Shown piece after piece: positions 54,500 through 63,955 of a stretch of 64,000 nucleotides of DNA. The DNA lies in contig CAVTBJ010000012.1 in assembly GCA_963732925.1 (NCBI GenBank), positions 186,001-250,000 on the forward strand, written 5' to 3'. How positions within the stretch are numbered: the stretch's first letter is position 1; every line of letters begins with the position of its first letter. Below the pieces are notes generated by a model. The model searched no databases. It worked only from the letters and a program-made list of their open reading frames with translations, and was not told the origin of the DNA. Source of the stretch: DASZRZ01 sp963732925 (GTDB lineage: Bacteria > Acidobacteriota > Terriglobia > Terriglobales > Acidobacteriaceae). Both the position numbers and the translations under genes were made by a program.

Positions 54500-54922
54500 T
54501 TAGGCCGCCTGATTTAGCAGGGTGGCGCGAACAGCAAATTCAACGTGCGCCTTGCGGACGGCGTGATCGAACACCCGCCGGAAGAGTGATTGTAGGAAAG
54601 AATGTCTGCGCACTGACGCGGCCACGCGTTGTCCGAAACGGCGGTACAGCGGCACCACCACTAGTGCCCAGGAAACGCGTCGCTCATAGGATTCCCTCAG
54701 CCAGGCGCGAACCAAATGAGTGCGGGGGGCATCCACCCCGTAAAGGGCTTCGGCGATCCAACACATCATCGTGGCGCCCCCGGGAGCATCGCCCATGGTG
54801 CCGCCGCCTCCGCGGGTGACTTGTGAGACATCTCCATAGAAAGTGAGTTGCGGAGTGCTATAGGCTTTCTTGGCTGCTGCGCGTTGACCTTCATCCTTGC
54901 TTTTGGTTTCGGCGTTGTTCAT
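54500..54922 (-). CDS. Lasso peptide precursor with long CWIA-type C-terminal domain
   Basis: A 140-residue protein from ATG 54922 with AAGGAG 7 bases upstream. Residues 21-36 (YSTPQLTFYGDVSQVT) fit the lasso leader consensus YxxPxLxxxGxxxxxT exactly, Thr36 being at -2. Cleavage after Arg37 would give a core starting GGGGTMGD, with Gly1 and Asp8 placed for the isopeptide ring. Instead of ending after ~20 residues, the protein continues: CWIAEALYGVDAPRTHLVRA and WLRESYERRVSWALVVVPLY lead to a helical end. The tail may be a carrier, immunity or sorting domain, or the protein may not be a classical lasso precursor. It lies between the convergent B1-B2 pair and the cyclase. Confidence 0.72.
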   Translation of the reverse strand: MNNAETKSKDEGQRAAAKKAYSTPQLTFYGDVSQVTRGGGGTMGDAPGGATMMCWIAEALYGVDAPRTHLVRAWLRESYERRVSWALVVVPLYRRFGQRVAASVRRHSFLQSLFRRVFDHAVRKAHVEFAVRATLLNQAA

Positions 54923-55131
54923 CGTGAACTCCTTAGTTATTGTGCGCAGCCAGCATAGCTTGCGCCTGCCCCAAATCCCTACCGTCAAGCGAAAGCGCAA
55001 TCGGCCGCATTGCTCGTTCTGGCTGTGATTCTCAACAAGCACATGTAAGTGCTCGTCAGGGCCATGATAAGCGAACCGTTTTGAACCGAAAAGTCGTTTT
55101 GACACCGGAAATTGCTTACCTTGGTACCCCC
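54923..55131. promoter_or_regulatory. Leader region of the putative precursor
   Basis: 209 bases between the cyclase stop and the precursor start on the minus strand. The gap is larger than the others in this operon and would allow a separate promoter for strong precursor expression. A TATGCT hexamer lies about 25-30 bases before the start codon, with no good -35 partner, so the promoter call is weak. No attenuator hairpin is evident. Confidence 0.3.
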
Positions 55132-57033
55132 CTAGCGCGCGCGGAAAAAAGCTCGGAGCCAGAGTTCCAGTCCAACGAGGGCGCTGACTTGTGCGGCCGG
55201 GAAAGTTGTTTCCCCCGTTAGCCTGGCTCGGTGCCTTGAAAGCGAATTCGCAAGGGTGGCCGGATCCGCATAACCGAATCGGACAGCGCAGCAATCGGGG
55301 TGCAGGTATCGTTCGTAAGTCGAAAAATTCCTTGCTGCAGCGCTGCTGTCGAGCAGAGTAAAATCAGCCTTCCAGTACCGCTGACGGATACTCTCTGGGA
55401 GGGTTTCGCGCATGGCCTCACGGAAGAGCCCCTTATAGATTCCCTGCCAGTTCACCACTTCGCCCGGAATTGACATGATGAACTCCACAAGATCCCGGTC
55501 GAGAAATGGGAAATTTCTTTCCTGGCCAAAAACTGCTGCAACCTTGTTCATTTCCTCCAGCATGTTCAGGCGATAGGTCAATAGAAAGTATAAATAGCAG
55601 AGTTCGGCGTGCTTGGAGGCGAAAGGGCCGGGATGGCGGCGCTGCTCCTGGCTCTTCTGGTAGGCTAAGTCACGTAGAGAGCGGGTATACCAGCGCGGCG
55701 AGAGTTGGGGATTTCGCAATCGCCGGAGGGCGCGCAGGGGCCCCAGCCACCAGCCGGGAACCAGGTCCCGGAAAAAGGTCTGCAGCAGTTCTTTCCTTAA
55801 CAGGGATGGGGAGGAATCGGTCATGGATCTGGCCAAGGCCCAGAATTCACGCTGCAGACGCAGCCAGCGAAAGCTGCGGGCCAGATCAAAAAAAGATGCG
55901 TCACTGTACAGCATTTGGTCGCCAAAATAGCCATCCAGAATCGCCGAACACCCAAGCTCCCGGGCCGTCTCCAGACACTGCAATTCAGAGTTCCATCGCA
56001 GCCGGGGAAATTCACTGTGCCAAAGCCATTCTTCGTCCTTATCCATGAATCCGAAAGAATCGAACATCAACCTTCGGATCTCGACGTCGTACATTGCTTC
56101 AACATCTCTGAGGTACTGCTTCTCCATCCGCCGGCGTGCCGTCGGAAAAATCATGGACACGCCAAATGTCTGCGCGAGCGGCGCGCCGGCGCGCCGCAGT
56201 TTCTCCGCCTGACACAGGATTGCGGAAGAGTCCAGGCCGCCACTTACAAAAACAGCTACCGGCGTGCAGGCACGCAGCCTTCGCCGGACGGCCTGCTCGA
56301 AAAGCGCCCGAAGGGCCCCCGCGTACTCGCCGTTGGAGCCCAGTCGGGTCTGTTTCGTGGGGTCGAAGTCCCAATGGCGGAACTGCCGTACGCTTCCGGG
56401 AGTAACAATAACGCTCCACCCGGGCAGAACGCGTTCAACATCCTTGAAGCAGGTCAAGCGTAAGTCGTTGGGATTCCCACCTACGATCTGATTGGCCAGC
56501 CCCTCGTCGTTGGGCCGCGCTTCGACTTCCGGATGCGCCAGAATGGCCTTCACTTCTGACCCGGCAAGAAAGGTCGTTCCAGAAGTCCAAAAATAGAGCG
56601 GCCGAACACCTGTCACGTCCCGCGCGAGCATCATCTTGTTCTGATTCTCGTCACGTAGAATCAGAGCAAAGTCTCCGATCAGATGGCTGGCGAAGGTTTC
56701 GCCGAAGCGCCGGTAACAGGCGAGCACGAAGTCGGAGTCGGGCAATTCGGCTGCCCCGACTTTCAACTCACCAGCAAGGACTCGGGCCAGGTCTTCACGA
56801 TTGTCGAGGCGGCCGTCAAAGCAAACGGCCAAACCTGCGACTTGTGTCGCTGGCTGGAGTCCGTTGAGCTCCGACGAATTCTGCAGGCACTGATACGCCA
56901 GGGCGGCTGCGCCACTCAGCCACAGCCTGGGTCCTTCGCTCGCTTTCGGACGCAGAGGGGCGACAAGCCGCTCGAGCGTCGTTTGCTCAACAGCCTGGCC
57001 ATCCCGATAAAACAAGCCAACAATTCTGCTCAT
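55132..57033 (-). CDS. Lasso peptide cyclase (asparagine-synthetase-like, C protein)
   Basis: A 633-residue protein homologous to class B asparagine synthetases and to the McjC-type lasso cyclases. The N-terminal Ntn-like domain (~1-200) lacks the catalytic Cys2 (it opens MSRIVGLFYR), so no glutaminase activity is expected. The ATP-pyrophosphatase site is VFVSGGLDSSAILCQAEKLR (SGGLDSS at 264-270), used to adenylate the ring Asp/Glu side chain before attack by Gly1. ATG 57033 overlaps the HPr-kinase-like stop (ATGA). The frame is intact. The precursor lies just downstream. Confidence 0.88.
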   Translation of the reverse strand: MSRIVGLFYRDGQAVEQTTLERLVAPLRPKASEGPRLWLSGAAALAYQCLQNSSELNGLQPATQVAGLAVCFDGRLDNREDLARVLAGELKVGAAELPDSDFVLACYRRFGETFASHLIGDFALILRDENQNKMMLARDVTGVRPLYFWTSGTTFLAGSEVKAILAHPEVEARPNDEGLANQIVGGNPNDLRLTCFKDVERVLPGWSVIVTPGSVRQFRHWDFDPTKQTRLGSNGEYAGALRALFEQAVRRRLRACTPVAVFVSGGLDSSAILCQAEKLRRAGAPLAQTFGVSMIFPTARRRMEKQYLRDVEAMYDVEIRRLMFDSFGFMDKDEEWLWHSEFPRLRWNSELQCLETARELGCSAILDGYFGDQMLYSDASFFDLARSFRWLRLQREFWALARSMTDSSPSLLRKELLQTFFRDLVPGWWLGPLRALRRLRNPQLSPRWYTRSLRDLAYQKSQEQRRHPGPFASKHAELCYLYFLLTYRLNMLEEMNKVAAVFGQERNFPFLDRDLVEFIMSIPGEVVNWQGIYKGLFREAMRETLPESIRQRYWKADFTLLDSSAAARNFSTYERYLHPDCCAVRFGYADPATLANSLSRHRARLTGETTFPAAQVSALVGLELWLRAFFRAR

Positions 57034-58016
57034 CGAGACTGCGGCTCCCGCGAAACATCCGCGAGAATCGCATCAACCACGGACGGCAGGTAGTCCAGAC
57101 GCTTGGCATAGGACAGCCGCTTGACAGGCACCGTTTTGACCAAGTGGCTGCTGAATGCAAACTGACGTTTGATTCTCTGCGGAGTGAGCACTGAGTTATT
57201 GAAGGTGTTCTGGATAATAGGAAGGAACCCCGCCCGGCCACGTACTTGGCGCATGGAAACGGACTTGCCAGACTTTACGGGGAGCAAGTACATCGCAAAT
57301 AAAGGCACAGGGTGTGGCATGTGCTGATGCTGGTCGAGGGCGAAAATCATTTTGTGGGTAAAGCCGTTCATGGGGATGGACCGGCGACCTTGGAAGAAAG
57401 CATCGGCGGACTGCGGAGTGAGCTTGATCCTGGCCAGGCTCGGATGTGCAAGGACAGTCTGGTCGCGAAATTCCAGCATCAGGAGATCATCGGTGAGGAG
57501 GGGGTAGCCGCGGGTCAGGAACGCCGCTGCCAGCGTGGATTTGCCATATCCGCTGTCTCCCAGCAGCGCGATTGCCTTCCCGTCCACTACGACGCTGGTG
57601 GCATGCAGTGGCTCGGTGCCACGCGCCAGAAGGCAATAAGACAAGACATTGCCGAGAAGGTAAGTGAAAAGCGCCTCATTGGAGGCGCCGTCCCATTTTC
57701 GCCACAGTACTCGAGAGCCATCGCCGCTGACCACAAACTCGAAGTGCTCCCTCCAGTGAACACGAGCGGTACCATCTTCAAAAAGCGTGTCCTGCCAGTA
57801 GCCGTCATCATCGAGGAAGGTCGGAGTTCCGCGGCAGAGTGTGGCAATCTGCTCCTCCGTGGACTCAATCAGCTCCACGTCGGCGCCAGATTCGCGGTCG
57901 TTTGCTATGGGACAAGGCAAGGGAAGGGCAGACCGTATCCTTAATCCGAAAAGACAATAGACCGCGGATTCCTCAGTCAAGGCCGGCAAGCCCATCGTCC
58001 ACAGTTCAGATAACAT
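57030..58016 (-). CDS. HPr-kinase-like protein of the lasso cluster
   Basis: A 328-residue protein with an HPr kinase/phosphorylase-like C-terminal fold. The Walker A loop is ALLGDSGYGKSTLAAAF (GDSGYGKST at 153-161), preceded by EPLHATSVVVDGKAI and followed by GYPLLTDDLLMLEF. HPr itself is not involved in such clusters; related kinases in other lasso clusters phosphorylate a C-terminal Ser of the peptide. Coupled to the cyclase by ATGA overlap and 32 bases after the exporter gene. Its substrate here is unknown, since the precursor tail is unusual. Confidence 0.78.
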   Translation of the reverse strand: MLSELWTMGLPALTEESAVYCLFGLRIRSALPLPCPIANDRESGADVELIESTEEQIATLCRGTPTFLDDDGYWQDTLFEDGTARVHWREHFEFVVSGDGSRVLWRKWDGASNEALFTYLLGNVLSYCLLARGTEPLHATSVVVDGKAIALLGDSGYGKSTLAAAFLTRGYPLLTDDLLMLEFRDQTVLAHPSLARIKLTPQSADAFFQGRRSIPMNGFTHKMIFALDQHQHMPHPVPLFAMYLLPVKSGKSVSMRQVRGRAGFLPIIQNTFNNSVLTPQRIKRQFAFSSHLVKTVPVKRLSYAKRLDYLPSVVDAILADVSREPQSR

Positions 58017-58048
58017 CGCGATTCAGCATTTCTCGAAAGGAAAGCACA

Positions 58049-59887
58049 TTATTGCTCAGGGACCGAGATTCGCGCCAGTCCCTTCTGTGCGGCCCATCCC
58101 GCGGCATACAGTCCATCCAAAGACAACAGTTCCTCGTGTGCGCCGGATTCCACAATCCGTCCTCCGTCCATCACGTGGATCACGTCAGCGAACATGGCGG
58201 TGGTGAAGCGGTGCGTGATGAGTACGGCGATGCGCCCGCGGGCGAACTGACGGAACTGGCTCAGCCACTGGATTTCGGCCCATGGGTCCATGGCGCTGGT
58301 GGGTTCGTCCAGCAGAACCACTGGAGCGGGACGAGCCAGGGCGCGAGCAATCGCAATGCGCTGCCATTCTCCCGTGCTGAGTTCGGTTCCTTCCAGGAAC
58401 TGCTTGCCCAGTAGCGTGTCGTATCCAAGGGGCAGAGAAGCGACGAGTTCCTGTAGTCCAGCTTCGGTTCCGGCCCGGCGGATGCCTCGCTCGTCGCAAG
58501 CTTGCAGGTCGCCCAGCCGGATGTTTTCGGCGGCCGTGGTATTGAAGTGAACCGGGGACTGGAAAACGATGGACACCGAACGCCGAAGTTCCTCGACCGA
58601 AAACGATGAGATAGGAATACCGTCGAGAGAGATGGTGCCCGATTCCGGATCGTGAAGGCGGGCCAGGAGCTTGAGCAGGGTGCTCTTGCCGGCGCCGTTG
58701 GGACCAACGATGGCGGCGATCTGATCCGCATGGATATCGAGATCGAAGTTTCGCAGGGCAAAGCGGTCGGTGCCGGGATATCGAAACGTGACATTCCGTA
58801 TCGCAATGCCTCTGTTGATCGGCGGCATCGCGACCGGCCTGGGGCGAGAAAGAATGCGCTTCGGGAAGGCCAGGAATTCAAAGAGGTTGCCGAGAAAGAG
58901 GCTATTTTCGTAAATGCGCCCAGCGTTTTCCAACAGGGAGCGGGCCAGACCCAGTCCTTGGTTGAAAGCCTGGTAGAACAATGCCAGGTCCCCTGGTGTG
59001 ACCATCCCCAGAATGGCGCGCCAGACCACCAGTGCGAATGCGGCGCCTGTGATCAGCAGGCTGCTAATACTGGCGAGAAGTTCGGCCCAGCTCTGCTGCC
59101 GGGCCAGCGCAAGGCGCTCTCCCCGCAGCTTACCGCGAATTCCCTGGTACGCGGACTGAAAGTAAGCTCCCAGTTCGAAGGCGCGAATCTCTGCCGCGCA
59201 CTCCGGACTGGTGAGCACCCAGTCGTAATAGGCCGATTCCCGCTCCATGGCCGTCCGGCGTCGATGCCATTCAAAGCGGAGCTGGCTGGAATGCAGAACT
59301 ACATACATTGCGGGAAGAGTGCTGAGCGCCAGGGCCAGTGGAAGGATTGGACCAAAAGGAATCAGAATCCCCAGCATGGCGACCAGAGTGATGGAATTCT
59401 GAAGAAGGCCTCCCAGGTTTTCAACCAGAGTGATGGGCCGGTATCCGGCTTCCAGACGAGCGCGGTGCAAGTGATCGAATCCATCGGGAGACTCGTAGAA
59501 AGCAAGATCCACCTCGACGGACTTGCGCTGCACGAGTTGCTGAATGTAGTCGGAGGTAAGCTCAGCCTGTGCGGTTGCGACCATGGCACCGGCGCTGCGC
59601 AGGCCGCCCGCCAGCAGCATCACCAGTCCGGTAAGTGCCGCGAGGATAATGACGGGCTTGAAAGCTTCCCACCCAAGTCCGACGTTCCGCAGCGCGGGGA
59701 CTAGGGCGTTCACCAGAGCGCGCGTCAAATACACCGTGGCGACGGGCAGGAGACCTTGCAGGAGCAGCAAAACACCCCACGCAGCGGTCCAGGGGCGAGC
59801 CGCGGCCCATACCAGCGCCATCGCACGCGGCACGTACTGTAACTGCTCCGCTAACTTTTGTAGTCTCGCCCTGATGTATTGGTACAT
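58049..59887 (-). CDS. ABC exporter of the lasso cluster (D protein)
   Basis: A 612-residue fused membrane/ATPase half-transporter, like McjD-type exporters that pump out the mature peptide and give self-immunity. Six membrane helices lie within residues ~30-330. The nucleotide-binding domain has Walker A GPNGAGKST, signature LSTGEWQRIA (LSTGE in place of LSGGQ), Walker B VVLLDEPTSAMDPW and H-loop ITHRFTT. No peptidase domain is fused, consistent with leader removal by B2. It lies 26 bases after the nucleotidyltransferase gene. A related fragment is at 50527-50829. Confidence 0.9.
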   Translation of the reverse strand: MYQYIRARLQKLAEQLQYVPRAMALVWAAARPWTAAWGVLLLLQGLLPVATVYLTRALVNALVPALRNVGLGWEAFKPVIILAALTGLVMLLAGGLRSAGAMVATAQAELTSDYIQQLVQRKSVEVDLAFYESPDGFDHLHRARLEAGYRPITLVENLGGLLQNSITLVAMLGILIPFGPILPLALALSTLPAMYVVLHSSQLRFEWHRRRTAMERESAYYDWVLTSPECAAEIRAFELGAYFQSAYQGIRGKLRGERLALARQQSWAELLASISSLLITGAAFALVVWRAILGMVTPGDLALFYQAFNQGLGLARSLLENAGRIYENSLFLGNLFEFLAFPKRILSRPRPVAMPPINRGIAIRNVTFRYPGTDRFALRNFDLDIHADQIAAIVGPNGAGKSTLLKLLARLHDPESGTISLDGIPISSFSVEELRRSVSIVFQSPVHFNTTAAENIRLGDLQACDERGIRRAGTEAGLQELVASLPLGYDTLLGKQFLEGTELSTGEWQRIAIARALARPAPVVLLDEPTSAMDPWAEIQWLSQFRQFARGRIAVLITHRFTTAMFADVIHVMDGGRIVESGAHEELLSLDGLYAAGWAAQKGLARISVPEQ

Positions 59888-59913
59888 TGCAGCAGCTTCT
59901 CAGAAATCAACGG

Positions 59914-61230
59914 TCATCGAACGGCGGGACGGGGAAGCCGGGACACGGATCTCTTCCCGTATTTCAGTGCCAGGCGCGCCCCCCGCAAGAGAGGGTACAA
60001 CGGGATGAGAGGGCGAGGCAGCCTGAATGTCTGAAAGTCAATGAGTGTGGGGATCAGAGTGATACCCGATACGTAGCGCGCCCGGTCCCAAAACCGTGCT
60101 CCTCGGGTCCGCCGCAACAGCCAGCCGAAGAGATCGTCCTTGGCTGGTTCCGCGGCGACTTCAGGCCACTTCTCCGTCTCAACGCAGCTTGCTATTTCAA
60201 GGACATCCGCGTCGGCTGAGATTTGCGCCCAAAGCGCTGGAGGTATGGCTGCATTCCAGTGTTTGCCGGTCAAATACAGCGATACGAATACGATCCGTCG
60301 CGTGTTCGAATCGCCGAGATGGCGCCACGCTATTTTCCAGTCTAGGTGTGGATTCCGGGCCAGGAGTAGCGCGATGTCGCAAAACAGAGAGAGATGCATC
60401 CATTCGTGTGCTCCGGCGTGCAAGCACAAGGCGATCAGAAGATCTTCCGGGCCAGGCGTTGGCACTGTCTGACCAAAGAAGGGAGTCTCGACCGTGCGCT
60501 CCCAGATTCCTTTCTCGTCCAGAGAGGGCGAGACAAAAGTCTCCGTCAGCCGCCAATGGAGATCGACGTCAATGTCTGCGTGGGAAAAGGTGTGCTCACG
60601 CCCGAAACGGAATGCGGCAGCAAGTTGCGCGGGACTGAGGTTGCTCTTGTCCGTGAAGCCGAGTTCGGCCAGCACGGTGCAGGCCTGCGGGAGCCTTCGC
60701 TTGGGCACCACGATATCGATGTCGTTGGAAACCCGCCGATCCAGGCTGCCAAACAGACTCATCGCCATCGCGGGGCCTTTGTAGGCGAAGTGCTCGACGC
60801 CGCAAGACCGGAAGGCACGCGAGATGGCCAGCAATTCCGAAGCCAGCAAGAGATTTTTCAGCGCACTTGCCATAACCAGCTCTTGCAGGGTTTGAAGAAG
60901 ACCTTGCGGCACGGTCTCGGCCGGCTGCTGGTCGAGATAGGCCATGAGAAAAGGTGTGATCGCGTGCCTACTTGCCAGGTCCAGCAAGCGTTCCCAGTCA
61001 ACTCGTCCTTCGAGGACTTCTCCTAAGGCAGTGCCGAAATCGTGACCGAGCGGCAGTCTGCTCGCGGACAATAGGATCGCCAGTTCTTTGTCGTCTTGGA
61101 ATTTGCTGTTAGACCGCTCGCCGTTCTTGCCGGGGGGCATGGGATGCGAATGCCCAGGCACGTCCTCGAGAATTTCCAATCTGGAATCACTTAGGGAGCG
61201 TGTTTGAGGGATTGTCGTCACTCGCTTCAC
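59914..61230 (-). CDS. Nucleotidyltransferase-family protein (NTP_transf_5 type)
   Basis: A 438-residue protein from GTG 61230, which overlaps the O-antigen ligase stop (GTGA). The family motif is HFAYKGPAMAMSLFGSLDRR followed by SNDIDIVVPKRRLPQA, which gives the D-x-D metal site of the nucleotidyltransferase fold. A second block (ADIDVDLHWRLTE) has further acidic residues. Such proteins recur in lasso and related RiPP clusters and in exopolysaccharide loci; their reaction is largely unknown, AMP or nucleotide transfer being inferred from the fold. It joins the sugar-polymer genes to the lasso operon. Confidence 0.78.
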   Translation of the reverse strand: MKRVTTIPQTRSLSDSRLEILEDVPGHSHPMPPGKNGERSNSKFQDDKELAILLSASRLPLGHDFGTALGEVLEGRVDWERLLDLASRHAITPFLMAYLDQQPAETVPQGLLQTLQELVMASALKNLLLASELLAISRAFRSCGVEHFAYKGPAMAMSLFGSLDRRVSNDIDIVVPKRRLPQACTVLAELGFTDKSNLSPAQLAAAFRFGREHTFSHADIDVDLHWRLTETFVSPSLDEKGIWERTVETPFFGQTVPTPGPEDLLIALCLHAGAHEWMHLSLFCDIALLLARNPHLDWKIAWRHLGDSNTRRIVFVSLYLTGKHWNAAIPPALWAQISADADVLEIASCVETEKWPEVAAEPAKDDLFGWLLRRTRGARFWDRARYVSGITLIPTLIDFQTFRLPRPLIPLYPLLRGARLALKYGKRSVSRLPRPAVR

Positions 61231-62630
61231 TCTCTCCGAGGCCTGCGCCCTGACCCACGGTCATAGACGATATTTCTCGGATTACCTTTCTTCGCTGTTT
61301 GGACAGGAAGCGAACTCGCGTGAGTGGAGGTTCCGGTTTCATCGACACGGGAATTGTCGCGGCTGCTCACAGCAATTCCCGCCAGGATCAGAAACATGGC
61401 CGCATTGGCGGGAATTTGCAGGTTGAAGTCGGCAAAGCTGTGCAGGACGATGCCGGTGCATCCTGCCAGCGCGGCCAGCCGGGTGCACTCCACCCAGTCC
61501 TGATTCCAGAAGCGAAGCCGGGGAAGAGCGTTGCGGTAGAGCGCAACCAGGAACCACAGGAAAGCCAGCCCGCCAACCACGCCGGTCTCCACCAGGACCT
61601 GCAGGTAATCGTTGTGCGCGGCATTCATGAAAAGGTTGCTGTACATGCTGCGGAACCGGGGAAAGACAGTGCTAAAAGTGCCGAGCCCGAAGCCAAGGAC
61701 CGGGTGAGCGAGGATCATAGGCAGGATGTCGCGCCAGATGGGCAGACGATCCGCCGTGCTCGTCTGGCTCCAGCGGTGCAAGATGCTGGAGGTTCCCAAC
61801 CACCAGGCCAGCACAGAGATCGGGACCAGCATCAGCAGCATGCGGGAGGCGCGCTGCGCCTGGCGGCGGCGCATCATGAAAGCGGAAAGCAGCAGCACCT
61901 GCAACAGCAAAACCGCCATGCCGCCGCGGGACTGGGAAAACACGATGCTGGCGGCCATGAGAGCGCCGGCGAACCCCAGCAGCAATCGCTTTCCGTCGCC
62001 TACCAGTTCGCTCAGGCTCAGGGTGAGGGGAAACACGAAAAGCATTTCCATCATGCCGGCGTAATGGTCACGGTCAACATAGGGTCCGTAGATCGAGCCT
62101 CCCTGGCTGGGCTGGTGCACCCAATACAGAAGCCCGCCGGACGTGAGGTCCTGGGTGATGGCGAACAGAGCGAGAACAAATCCGAATGCCGAGAGGATCC
62201 AGGCAGCCGTCTGGAAATGACGTCTTTGCCGGAAGAACTGTGGCGTCAGAAACAGAAGCAGGCCATACGCGCCGTACAGCAGGGCGCTCACCCAGGTTTC
62301 GTAACGGTATGCGGTCCTGCCGGAGGCCAGCTGAAACAAAACCACCGCTCCAAACAACAGTGCCGGGGGGAATAGTGGGCTGATTTGCAGCGTCATCTGC
62401 CCGCGCCACACCTGAGCCAGGGCCCACGCCGCGAACAGGGCGGCAGCGCCCACCTCCAGCATGCACATGCTCCAGGTTTCCACCGCGCCGAAGGCAAGGA
62501 TGCCGGCGATGAGCAGCGCGAAACAGCCAATCATGCCCACCAGTTCGAAAGACGGAAAGGACACGGAAGCACTCTGCGGGGCGGGCTTGGAAACCGCATG
62601 CAGCACCAGTACGGGAGAATCAGCTTTCAC
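61227..62630 (-). CDS. O-antigen ligase/polymerase family membrane protein
   Basis: A 467-residue protein from GTG 62630 with about ten to twelve membrane helices. The conserved outer loop of the Wzy/WaaL family is seen as AHPVLGFGLGTFSTVFPRFR and AAHNDYLQVLVETGVVGGLA (the HNxxL-type motif). Members polymerise or transfer sugar chains on undecaprenyl carriers, including in exopolysaccharide systems. It is coupled to the nucleotidyltransferase and follows the TPR/CBM gene by 20 bases, so sugar-polymer and lasso genes may share one transcript. Confidence 0.85.
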   Translation of the reverse strand: MKADSPVLVLHAVSKPAPQSASVSFPSFELVGMIGCFALLIAGILAFGAVETWSMCMLEVGAAALFAAWALAQVWRGQMTLQISPLFPPALLFGAVVLFQLASGRTAYRYETWVSALLYGAYGLLLFLTPQFFRQRRHFQTAAWILSAFGFVLALFAITQDLTSGGLLYWVHQPSQGGSIYGPYVDRDHYAGMMEMLFVFPLTLSLSELVGDGKRLLLGFAGALMAASIVFSQSRGGMAVLLLQVLLLSAFMMRRRQAQRASRMLLMLVPISVLAWWLGTSSILHRWSQTSTADRLPIWRDILPMILAHPVLGFGLGTFSTVFPRFRSMYSNLFMNAAHNDYLQVLVETGVVGGLAFLWFLVALYRNALPRLRFWNQDWVECTRLAALAGCTGIVLHSFADFNLQIPANAAMFLILAGIAVSSRDNSRVDETGTSTHASSLPVQTAKKGNPRNIVYDRGSGRRPRRE

Positions 62631-62650
62631 GTCGAACCTGCCGGGGAGGG

Positions 62651-63923
62651 CTATCGCGACGTCAACTCTACGTCGTCGAGCCAGAGAGTTCCCTTGATGA
62701 GAGTTTTGGTTTCATAGGCCCGGCCCACGCCGACCTCGATCAGCGAGGTATCGGGCCCAGTGTTGAACGTGACTGAGCGCTGCACCCATCCAGTAGTGCT
62801 GTCGATGGGCGCCGAGCGGGCAAGGACGGTCCCTGTCGAGGCGTCGCGCACCACCAGACTGGCCCCTACCGCGGTCTGCAAGTGCTCCGCCTTCAGAAAT
62901 CCGGAAAACTGATATTCACTTCCGGGCTTCACGCAGACGATCTGGCGCACCCCCGACTGCAATGCGGCGGTACCCTGAAAGTCGATGCGAAGCGAGCGCG
63001 TCCCGAAGTGAAAGGTATCGCGATCCAGACTCACATCCACTCCACCCATCCGGTCCAGCCGCCAGTCGAAGCCCGCGTTCAGCAATTCTTCTTCGAAACC
63101 GCCGTTCACTACGAGATTGCCGGCATGAGGAACATAGCTGGAAAAGCTGGAGTCAAACTTCGACAGATCGCTCCAGACCTGCTGTGCGTGGGCGCCGCTT
63201 CCTGAGTTGAGAAGAGCGTTGACCCAAGGAAATGCATCCCGCGCGAGGAAAGGGCTGGTGCAGCTTGAGGATGGCGTTCCACACCGTATTGGCCGCTTGC
63301 AGATTGTTAAATTCCATCGTGACTTGCAGCAGATCCCAATAGGCGGCCGGTTCGGGCGGCACCGCTTTCTCCAGCAGAAGTGAAGGGTCATGAAAGATGC
63401 GCCAGGCGAGCCTGAGCGCTTGCAGGCGCATGGCCGGATCGCCCTCCGTCACCACGCGCAGGTTCTGCAGCGCTGCCGGCATTTCTCCCCGGATGAGATA
63501 GAAGTTACTCGCCTCCCAGGCTACCTGGGGAGATTTTGGGTCGGCTGCAACGGCGGCCTGCAAGGCGTGTTCCTGATCACTGGATCTGCCCATCACAGCA
63601 TCGGCAGCAGCCAGATCCAGCCAGTAGCGGGCGGAATATGGATCCAGTTTTGTGGCGGTTTCATACATCGGTAGGCTGCCGGGCACGTCCTGTTGCAAAA
63701 AGAACTTATACCGTCCGAGCCGGGACCAGTGAGAGGCATTGCCGGGTTCCAGTGTAGCAGCGCGTTCCAGTCCCGCCGGGGTCAGGCTTTCGGCAGACCG
63801 GTGGGCGCGCAACACCCGAACGGCGGAAAAGGAGTACATGCCGGCCAGCACCAGGCACGCGGCGCCCAGGGCGAGCTTGCGACGGCTGTCGGCCAGATCG
63901 ATCTCATGGCATGCGTGGTACAT
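62651..63923 (-). CDS. TPR protein with a carbohydrate-binding-like domain (one frameshift)
   Basis: A ~423-residue protein split by one surplus base near 63248-63253. The first frame (from ATG 63923) has a membrane anchor (LALGAACLVLAGMYSFSAVR) and TPR-like repeats (ASHWSRLGRYKFFLQQDVPG, SARYWLDLAAADAVMGRSSD). The second carries LARDAFPWVNALLNSG and then a jelly-roll, CBM-like domain (NLVVNGGFEEELLNAGFDWR, LWLDDVELTSR). Proteins of this kind sit beside O-antigen ligase and polysaccharide genes in Acidobacteria, where they probably help assemble or hold the polymer. It begins the operon visible here. Confidence 0.75.
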
Positions 63924-63955
63924 GAATTCTGAAATCCTCGCCCGGTACTGCTCAG

